Source: Rickettsiaceae bacterium | GTDB lineage: Bacteria > Pseudomonadota > Alphaproteobacteria > Rickettsiales > Rickettsiaceae | Assembly: GCA_028372485.1 (NCBI GenBank) | Contig: JAOMYS010000076.1 | Span: 1 to 5,078, forward strand | DNA: 5,078 nt | Direction: 5' to 3' | Shown: in pieces, positions 1 through 5,078 of the stretch | How positions within the stretch are numbered: position 1 is the first letter of the stretch | Layout: each line of letters opens with the position of its first letter | The notes under the pieces: model-generated | The model's database searches: none | Seen by the model: the letters and a program-made list of their open reading frames with translations, nothing else | What the model was told of the DNA's origin: nothing | Position numbers and translations under genes: made by a program

Positions 1-20
1 ATTAAGATTGAGTTGTATCT

Positions 21-26
21 TATATT
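21..26 (+). promoter_or_regulatory. Possible -10 hexamer of the symporter-kinase gene
   Basis: TATATT matches the sigma-70 consensus TATAAT at five of six positions and lies 18 bases before the ATG at 45. The matching -35 would fall at or before the left edge of the window, so it cannot be judged. In AT-rich DNA such hexamers arise by chance. The leader between it and the ATG has no clear Shine-Dalgarno sequence, only a T6 run (39-44) directly before the start codon, so translation may be leader-poor or weak. Confidence 0.25.
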
Positions 27-44
27 ACAAAACAGCAGTTTTTT

Positions 45-2840
45 ATGGTTTTCAATATTGATGTTGCAATAGTCGTATCGTTTTTATTATTAACTCTGTA
101 TCTAGGCGTTAAGCATAGTAAAGGAGTTAAAACAATAGAAGATTATGCCTTGGGTGGAAGAAACTTCGGAACTGTCGCACTCACCTCAACAATAACCGCC
201 ACTGCTGTTACTGGTAGTTTATTCTTTTTCACGTTAGAAAAAACTTTTACAGATGGGTGGCTGTGGATTTTCGTAACAATAGCTGCATCAATAGAACTTC
301 TGATGTTAGGAGTGTTTGTTGCTCCACGCATGCAACCTTTTTTATCTGACATGACTATAGCCGAATCACTTGGAAGGTTGTACGGTAAAAACCTACGTAT
401 AATTGCTTCTATTTTAGCAATAATAAGTGTTATGGGTACGATTGCGTTACAGTTCAGGGTATTCGCAAGAATATTTGAGAGCTTAGTGGGCTGGAACAAT
501 GAAATCATGGTCGTTATTTCCGGCTGTATAGTTATATTTTATTCCTGTTTGGGAGGGGTTCGAGGAGTTACATTTACTGATATATTGCAAGCAATAATGT
601 TTTGTTTTGCTATACCATTTGTCACTATAACTATATGGGATTTTGCCTATTTTGAAAACTTAAATGTATACGATAATTTACAGAGGGGAAACTTTTCATT
701 ATCTAAGGTTCTTGACGTTGATAATTATAACCTTTGGATTGCGCTTCCCACTATTTTATTTTTTGCTATTCCTGCATTAAACACTACAAGTTATCAAAGA
801 ATGCTTATAGGTAAGAGCATCTCGAGTACTAAAAAATCTTTTATAATATCCTCTGTCATTTATTTTTTCATAGCAATGTCCATTTCATGGCTTGCATTTT
901 TGTTAAATGCCTCCGATTCTCACTTAGATCCACAAAACTTATTTATTTATATTATCGACAACTATAGCACGGTAGGTTTTCAAGGAATATTAGTAGCTGG
1001 CGTAATAGCAATGATTATGTCTACAGCAGATTCTAATCTCAATGTTTCTTCCGTATTATTTGCTCACGATTTTTGTAAACCTTTAAATATAAGTAAAAAG
1101 AGTGAATTATTCATAGCTCGCACGTTTGTGTTTGTTATAGGTTTTGGATCAATTATCTTAGCATTATCAATGGATGATTTGCTAAAAATTATCTTAACAA
1201 CAAGGAGTTATTATGTACCAGTAGTAACAGTGCCAATGCTATTGACTATTTTTGGTTTTCGTACCACAAGGAAATCAATAATGATTGGTATGGGCGCTGG
1301 CTTTGTAAGCACAGTAGCATGGAAATTTATAACCGTTCCGATTGATGGAATAGTAATTTGTATGCTTATCAACCTAGTGTTCTTATTGGGTAGTCATTAC
1401 TTCCTAAATCAAGAAGGGGGGTGGACTCAGATTAAATGTGAATTTGTAGAAAGCGCAAAAAAGAAAAGAAAGAAAAAATTTAAAAAATATGTTGAATACA
1501 TTAAGGGCTTCAATCTCTTAGAATTTTGCAAAGTAAATGCTCCTAGCAATCAATTCACCTATATGCGGTTTGGTTTGTACTGTATTATTTATGGGATTAG
1601 CGTAGCATTTTCAACTCATCCGCTACTACGCGCATTTGATCACAAAATTGTATTACACTCTTATCAATGCATGGTTATTACTGGAACTATGATTGCATCA
1701 TATCCAATATGGCCTCTAAGCATTAGCAAGGGAGCAAAAGAAAGGATAATACAAATATGGTGGCATTTTGCGGTTTTCTACATGCTGTTTTTCTTTGGAA
1801 TATACTTTGTATTGTTGAGTAAACTAGCCACAGTACCTATTTGTTATTTTGTAATGAATATGCTTTTCGCATCTGTATTAGTTGGTTGGCGTGTTGCATT
1901 CCTGATGCTAGCTGTTGGTTTATACCTAGCAATAGAGTTTTACAAATATACTACTGGTTTTGACTCCATTAATTTACATTTTGGCTCTCCTTCATCTGTA
2001 TTTGTATACGTTCTTGGAATAGTGACATCAGGTACAATAATATTCATGAAGCATGATCAAGATAAACAGGAATTGCTTAAACAAAAAAATTATCATTTGA
2101 CAGACAAGGTTGAGCTTCAAAAATCAGAGATATCTAAATCAACAGAGCTTAAAAATGAATTTTTACGCAACGTACCACACGAATCAAATAACGCTCTCAC
2201 TCCAATACTAGGATTCATCAATATACTGAACGAAAGATATGATCATTTATCAGATGAGGAGCGCAAAGAGATGCTGGGGTATGCGGCAGATAGTAGTAAC
2301 AAACTGGAGGGTTTAGTTAATAATATCTTTGATCTTTCTAACCTATCTAGCGACACGTACAAGATCAATAAGAAAGCAATTAATCTAAGTGATCTAGTGT
2401 ACGTATCATTAGAGAAATGCAGAAGGTTATACATAGATGCGGCGGACTCGGAAAATAGAATATGGGATATAGATATTCAGGATAATATCATCCTTAATTG
2501 TGATGAATATTATATAGGTCAAACATTGGACAACCTTATAATCAACGCTATTCAATACTGCAAAGAAGGAAGGATAGGAATATATTTAAAGAAAGAAAGC
2601 AAAGGCAATTATCAGTTTATAAAGTTCACTATATATGATGAGGGTATAGGGATACCAAAGAATGAAATAGATGAGATTTTTAACCCATTTATCACCAGCT
2701 CAAAGACAAGAAAAATACAACAGGGGCGTGGAATAGGTTTAACACTCTCTAAGAAAGTAATAGAGCTGCATGATGGTAAAATCACGGTAGAAGCTAATCA
2801 GAAAAAAGGCAGTGTGTTTAGTTTCTTATTACCAGTGTAA
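45..2840 (+). CDS. Sodium/solute symporter fused to a six-helix membrane module and a sensor histidine kinase
   Basis: An inner-membrane sensor that probably couples substrate binding or transport to phosphorylation of a response regulator. Residues 1-455 form an SSS-family (SLC5/PutP-like) symporter of about 13 helices. Family marks are LGGVRGVTFTD (169-179), SYQRMLIGKS (249-258) and MSTADS (325-330), where S326/T327 match the sodium-ligand Ser/Thr of PutP helix 8. A Lys-rich linker (471-481) leads to six more hydrophobic segments (about 507-524, 537-560, 568-591, 594-613, 615-633, 650-668), then a short charged, probably coiled segment (670-704). The kinase has H-box His712 (NVPHE), N-box DNLIINA (829-835), G1 DEGIGIP (865-871), F-box around F882 and G2 GRGIGL (894-899). 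No PAS, STAC or receiver domain is seen. The start at 45 fits the family N-terminus but has no good ribosome binding site. Substrate and partner regulator are unknown. CbrA is the nearest well-known architecture, but not an equivalent. Confidence 0.93.
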   Translation: MVFNIDVAIVVSFLLLTLYLGVKHSKGVKTIEDYALGGRNFGTVALTSTITATAVTGSLFFFTLEKTFTDGWLWIFVTIAASIELLMLGVFVAPRMQPFLSDMTIAESLGRLYGKNLRIIASILAIISVMGTIALQFRVFARIFESLVGWNNEIMVVISGCIVIFYSCLGGVRGVTFTDILQAIMFCFAIPFVTITIWDFAYFENLNVYDNLQRGNFSLSKVLDVDNYNLWIALPTILFFAIPALNTTSYQRMLIGKSISSTKKSFIISSVIYFFIAMSISWLAFLLNASDSHLDPQNLFIYIIDNYSTVGFQGILVAGVIAMIMSTADSNLNVSSVLFAHDFCKPLNISKKSELFIARTFVFVIGFGSIILALSMDDLLKIILTTRSYYVPVVTVPMLLTIFGFRTTRKSIMIGMGAGFVSTVAWKFITVPIDGIVICMLINLVFLLGSHYFLNQEGGWTQIKCEFVESAKKKRKKKFKKYVEYIKGFNLLEFCKVNAPSNQFTYMRFGLYCIIYGISVAFSTHPLLRAFDHKIVLHSYQCMVITGTMIASYPIWPLSISKGAKERIIQIWWHFAVFYMLFFFGIYFVLLSKLATVPICYFVMNMLFASVLVGWRVAFLMLAVGLYLAIEFYKYTTGFDSINLHFGSPSSVFVYVLGIVTSGTIIFMKHDQDKQELLKQKNYHLTDKVELQKSEISKSTELKNEFLRNVPHESNNALTPILGFINILNERYDHLSDEERKEMLGYAADSSNKLEGLVNNIFDLSNLSSDTYKINKKAINLSDLVYVSLEKCRRLYIDAADSENRIWDIDIQDNIILNCDEYYIGQTLDNLIINAIQYCKEGRIGIYLKKESKGNYQFIKFTIYDEGIGIPKNEIDEIFNPFITSSKTRKIQQGRGIGLTLSKKVIELHDGKITVEANQKKGSVFSFLLPV
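1457..1463 (+). other. In-frame A AAA AAG slippery heptamer at the symporter/kinase junction
   Basis: The reading frame here is GCA AAA AAG (Ala471-Lys472-Lys473), so the heptamer sits in the exact phase needed for -1 ribosomal frameshifting, as in dnaX. In the -1 frame the next codons read E K K E K I and then TAA at 1481-1483, giving a protein of about 479 residues that would be the complete symporter without the signalling modules. I see neither a well-placed upstream Shine-Dalgarno-like element (a G6 run at 1416-1421 is too far away) nor a downstream stem-loop. Chance occurrence in this A-rich Lys/Arg stretch is quite possible. Confidence 0.3.
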
Positions 2841-2862
2841 TGTTTTTCATTACATTTTGTTT
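2834..2862 (+). terminator. Probable rho-independent terminator of the symporter-kinase gene
   Basis: Bases 2834-2842 (AGTGTAATG) pair with 2848-2856 (CATTACATT) over nine positions with one G-U pair, around a TTTTT loop. The stem is followed by TTGTTT, extending the T-rich tail. The stop codon (2838-2840) lies inside the left arm. The stem is AT-rich and therefore weak, but position and orientation fit termination. The reverse strand has no T tract after the stem, so it would act on the plus strand only. Confidence 0.5.
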
Positions 2863-2959
2863 CCTGTGGGCTTTCTGTTAAAAACTGGCTGTTTGGAATG
2901 GTAATCAAGAATCTCTATCATTTTTAAGCAAAACCCAAGTCTCAAAAAGTATAATTTAC

Positions 2960-3033
2960 AAGACATGCGGTTTACTGCGTCTTATAATATGTCTCATAAG
3001 GAGATTCTTACAACATCTTAGATAATATAAGAC
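2960..3033. repeat. Nested imperfect inverted repeats
   Basis: The segment AAGAC (2960-2964) pairs with GTCTT (2979-2983). Skipping a two-base bulge, GCGG (2967-2970) then pairs with CTGC (2975-2978) around a TTTA loop. The GTCTTATAATAT arm (2979-2990) is in turn the inverted complement of ATAATATAAGAC (3022-3033) with one mismatch in twelve, enclosing a small TCTC/GAGA hairpin (2992-2995 with 3001-3004). The two pairings share an arm, so they are mutually exclusive alternatives. This could be a remnant of a palindromic element, a small structured RNA, or chance. No T tract follows, so it does not look like a terminator. Confidence 0.35.
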
Positions 3034-3076
3034 TAAAAATGAAATTTAACTAGGTGAGTTTACATTCTACGCACAA

Positions 3077-3104
3077 AAGCAAGTTGTTAACAATAAAACA
3101 AGTT
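3077..3104. repeat. Short direct repeat with a central perfect palindrome
   Basis: AAGCAAGTT (3077-3085) and AAACAAGTT (3096-3104) match at eight of nine bases, 19 bases apart start to start. Between and overlapping them lies the perfect ten-base palindrome TTGTTAACAA (3084-3093). Paired half-sites of this kind can be regulator binding sites, but I cannot name a protein family for it, and short AT-rich repeats are common by chance. Confidence 0.22.
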
Positions 3105-3150
3105 AGAAGTAAAAGATAATACCACCCCTCCCTCTAGCATTTGCATAACA

Positions 3151-3171
3151 ATTAGCGAAATATTTGCTAAT
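3151..3171. promoter_or_regulatory. 21-base near-palindrome, candidate operator upstream of recQ
   Basis: ATTAGC (3151-3156) and GCTAAT (3166-3171) are exact inverted complements. Including the inner bases, eight of ten positions on each side of the centre at 3161 are symmetric. Its right end overlaps the -10-like hexamer TATACT at 3171-3176, the layout expected of a repressor operator. If transcribed it could also fold as a hairpin, but no T run follows. The regulator is unknown, and it does not match the LexA boxes I know. Confidence 0.3.
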
Positions 3172-3176
3172 ATACT
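3171..3176 (+). promoter_or_regulatory. Possible -10 hexamer of recQ
   Basis: TATACT matches TATAAT at five of six positions. No good -35 hexamer lies 16-18 bases upstream, so it would be a weak or factor-dependent promoter. If used, transcription would start near 3183 and leave an untranslated leader of about 95 bases. A competing choice is TTGCGT (3201-3206) with TTTATA (3224-3229) at 17 bases, which is also poor. Neither can be settled from sequence alone. Confidence 0.25.
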
Positions 3177-3177
3177 C

Positions 3178-3212
3178 AAGCGCATATCTTGTGATTTTAG
3201 TTGCGTTTTTAT
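3178..3212 (+). terminator. Terminator-like hairpin with T run in front of recQ
   Basis: AAGCGCA (3178-3184) pairs with TGCGTTT (3202-3208) over seven positions including one G-U, with a 17-base loop. The right arm runs into TTTTT (3206-3210) and ATT. The loop is large and the stem short, so stability is modest. It may end readthrough from upstream before the recQ start, or act as a leader structure if recQ transcription begins near 3183. It may equally be chance. Confidence 0.25.
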
Positions 3213-3276
3213 TCAAAAGCACGTTTATATATTCAATATATTATTGATGATATTCTGTAGAAAACAAATAGAGAAT

Positions 3277-5078
3277 ATGCAGCAGGAAAATAAAGCCAAA
3301 GCCCCGCTAGAAATACTAGAGCATGTTTATGGCTATAGTAGTTTTCGTGGTAATCAGCAAAAAATCATAGATCATCTTGTATCTGGCGAAAACGCATTCG
3401 TGTTAATGCCTACTGGCGGAGGTAAATCAGTATGTTATCAAATACCAGCTATGATAAGAGATGGTGTTGGCATTGTGGTTTCTCCCTTAATTGCCTTGAT
3501 GGAAGATCAAGTATCTGCATTAAAACAACTTGACGCTAAAGCTGAGTCAATTAACTCCAATACATCCTATTGGGAATTTGATTCAATAATAAAGAGAGCC
3601 AAAAAGAATCAACTTGATTTGCTGTATGTTTCGCCTGAACGCCTGCTAATGGATGATTTTCTAGAAATAATCTCTGAGCTACAAATATCATTATTCGCTA
3701 TTGATGAAGCTCATTGTGTATCTCAGTGGGGTCATGATTTTAGACCGCATTATACTCAGCTAGAAATCTTAGTAGAAAAGTTCCCTAGCGTTCCAAGAAT
3801 AGCATTAACAGCTACTGCTGATGCTCCAACAAGACGTGATATTATACAAAAGCTACATTTAGGTAAAAGCGACTCTTTTATAGAGGGGTTTGATAGACCT
3901 AATATAAGTTATTCTATTATACCTAAAAATAATCCACGCTCTCAGTTACTGAAATTTATCAAAGATAATTATCAAGAAGAAAGTGGTATAGTTTATTGCC
4001 TCTCTAGAAAAATGTGTGACGAAACTGGGCAGTTCTTAGTTGATAATGGATATAATGCATTAGTTTATCATGCGGGATTATCGAATGAAGTACGCACAAA
4101 AAACCAAAGTGCTTTTTTAAAGGACGAGAAAGTAATAATGGTAGCAACCATTGCTTTTGGTATGGGGATTGATAAGCCTGACGTAAGGTTTGTGGTACAT
4201 ATGAATATTCCAAAAAACATAGAGTGCTATTATCAAGAAACGGGACGGGCGGGAAGAGATGGGGTGCCCTCTGATGCTTTAATGATTTATGGAATGGCAG
4301 ATATTGCAATGCAGCGCAGTTTTATAGATAGCTCAGATGCACCTAGTGATCAAAAGAGAATAGAAAATCAAAAACTTGGCGCATTACTGGGTTTGTGCGA
4401 AGCTTCACGTTGTCGTAGGCAAATTATATTAGAATATTTTGGAGATAAGGGTGATCCTTGTAATAATTGCGATACTTGCTTAAATCCGCCACAAACATTT
4501 GATGGCACTGTTATGGCTCAGAAGGCTATGTCCTGCGCATACAGAACAGAGCAACGATTCGGTATGAGTTACTTGGTCGATGTTTTATTGGGCAAAGAAA
4601 CTGAACGTATAATTAAATTCGGACATGATAAAATTAGTACTTTTGGAATTGGCAGAGAATGCACGTCACAAGAATGGCAAAACCTATTTCGCCAGTTAGT
4701 ATCTGAAAATCTTTTATTAGTTGATATTACAAACTATGGTGGGATTAAGATAACCGATAAAGGGTTGGGGTTTCTAAAGAAAAAAGAAACTATTCAATTA
4801 CGTAAGTACGAGGGCAGGGTCGCCAACAAAAAGCAAAAGGTAAAAATAGAAAACAATCTGACTAATCAAGATGATAAGGAATTATACTCTAAGCTCAAAG
4901 CTAAGCGTTTAGAGATAGCCAAATCTAGTAACCTTCCACCATATGTAATATTTCATGACAAGACTTTACAAGCGATGGCACTAAACAAACCCACTACTCA
5001 TGAATCTTTAAGCGGTATCAGTGGCGTAGGTGATAGTAAGATACTTAAATACGGAGACATCTTTATTGCCGAGATTGT
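3277..5078 (+). CDS. recQ: ATP-dependent DNA helicase RecQ (3' end beyond the window)
   Basis: A superfamily 2, 3'-to-5' DNA helicase of recombination and repair. Residues from the ATG at 3277: motif 0 FRGNQ (23-27; FRPGQ in E. coli), Walker A MPTGGGKS (44-51), DEAH (143-146), aromatic-rich loop SQWGHDFRP (149-157), TATAD (178-182), YHAGL (264-268), FGMGIDKPDVRFVVH (294-308) and arginine-finger motif QETGRAGRDG (320-329). Zinc-binding cysteines are C379, C395, C398 and C401. A winged-helix RQC domain follows (about 409-507, with GHDK at 449-452), then a Lys-rich linker and an HRDC domain (about 536-600, with LPPYVIF). Six hundred codons are read with no stop; against the 609-residue E. coli protein only about ten residues are missing. 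The start is uncertain: an in-frame ATG at 3247 would add ten residues. I prefer 3277 because of a weak AGAG just before it and a better length match to E. coli. Confidence 0.97.
   Translation, partial: MQQENKAKAPLEILEHVYGYSSFRGNQQKIIDHLVSGENAFVLMPTGGGKSVCYQIPAMIRDGVGIVVSPLIALMEDQVSALKQLDAKAESINSNTSYWEFDSIIKRAKKNQLDLLYVSPERLLMDDFLEIISELQISLFAIDEAHCVSQWGHDFRPHYTQLEILVEKFPSVPRIALTATADAPTRRDIIQKLHLGKSDSFIEGFDRPNISYSIIPKNNPRSQLLKFIKDNYQEESGIVYCLSRKMCDETGQFLVDNGYNALVYHAGLSNEVRTKNQSAFLKDEKVIMVATIAFGMGIDKPDVRFVVHMNIPKNIECYYQETGRAGRDGVPSDALMIYGMADIAMQRSFIDSSDAPSDQKRIENQKLGALLGLCEASRCRRQIILEYFGDKGDPCNNCDTCLNPPQTFDGTVMAQKAMSCAYRTEQRFGMSYLVDVLLGKETERIIKFGHDKISTFGIGRECTSQEWQNLFRQLVSENLLLVDITNYGGIKITDKGLGFLKKKETIQLRKYEGRVANKKQKVKIENNLTNQDDKELYSKLKAKRLEIAKSSNLPPYVIFHDKTLQAMALNKPTTHESLSGISGVGDSKILKYGDIFIAEI

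Larger units (their letters stand above)
2841..3276. other. 436-base spacer without a convincing gene
   Basis: I read this stretch in all frames and found no protein-coding region of credible length, no tRNA-like arms and no CRISPR-type repeats. Its plus-strand frame leading into recQ is open from about 3097, but the residues before 3247 include no plausible ATG start and resemble no RecQ extension. The spacer holds several inverted and direct repeats (listed separately), a C-rich tract (3121-3134) that stands out from its AT-rich surroundings, and probable recQ control signals in the last 130 bases. Confidence 0.7.

Noticed and set aside
143..508. 121-codon minus-strand reading frame inside the symporter domain
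   Set aside because: It lies wholly within strongly motif-supported plus-strand coding sequence, has no recognisable domain, and is best explained as a frame shadow.
1411..1441. G6 run with nearby ATG as an internal start that would make the kinase half separately
   Set aside because: The ATG at 1436 is in the -1 frame and is followed at once by TGA. No in-frame start sits at a proper distance from the G run.
2243..2434. 63-codon minus-strand reading frame inside the kinase domain
   Set aside because: It is opposite the dimerisation and early ATPase region of the kinase, is low in complexity, and has no independent support.
2898..2927. Nine-codon ATG reading frame in the spacer
   Set aside because: It is too short to support, GGA directly abuts the ATG so spacing for a ribosome binding site is wrong, and it resembles no known leader peptide.
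3120..3137. Purine-rich GAGGGAGGGG on the minus strand, resembling a Shine-Dalgarno sequence
   Set aside because: The minus strand beyond it has no ATG reading frame of useful length: a GTG start meets TAA after a dozen codons.
2841..3276. Search for tRNA, riboswitch or CRISPR structure in the spacer
   Set aside because: No T-loop consensus, no four-arm fold, no known riboswitch core and no regularly spaced repeats were visible.
4004..4309. 101-codon minus-strand reading frame inside recQ
   Set aside because: It lies opposite helicase motifs IV-VI, which are fully conserved on the plus strand. Its composition looks like an antisense artefact.
5040..5078. Idea that recQ is truncated or broken because no stop codon is seen
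   Set aside because: The frame is intact through the HRDC domain to the last base, and the length so far matches the family. The missing end is a window-edge effect.

Overview
The window is AT-rich and holds two large co-oriented plus-strand genes separated by a 436-base spacer. Both are full of recognisable bacterial motifs. The low GC, loose spacing and this pairing of genes would fit a host-associated proteobacterium, for example a Rickettsiales- or Legionella-like lineage. That is inference only: no taxonomic marker is present and I would not assign a genus.

Layout. Bases 1-44 are a short leader with a possible -10 hexamer. Bases 45-2840 encode a 931-residue membrane protein made of three modules: an N-terminal sodium/solute symporter (about 13 helices, residues 1-455), a second six-helix membrane block (about 505-668), and a C-terminal histidine kinase (about 675-931). 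It belongs broadly with transporter-kinase fusions such as CbrA, but it has an extra membrane module where others carry STAC or PAS domains, and its H-box is unusual. A hairpin followed by a T-rich stretch overlaps the stop codon and probably ends this transcript. Bases 2841-3276 have no convincing gene. They hold several inverted and direct repeats, a TATACT -10-like hexamer overlapped by a palindrome, and a hairpin with a T run, all upstream of the next gene. Bases 3277-5078 encode a RecQ DNA helicase with all its domains (helicase core, zinc-binding, winged helix, HRDC). It runs off the window about ten residues before its expected end.

The two genes are probably separate transcription units, with no evident functional link: one is a membrane signal sensor or transporter, the other a DNA repair helicase. 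No response regulator is visible, so the kinase looks orphan within this window. The most distinctive observations are the three-module kinase, and an in-frame A AAA AAG slippery heptamer exactly at the junction between symporter and signalling module. A -1 slip there would meet a stop six codons later and release a stand-alone symporter, in the manner of dnaX. This is a hypothesis without a visible stimulatory element.
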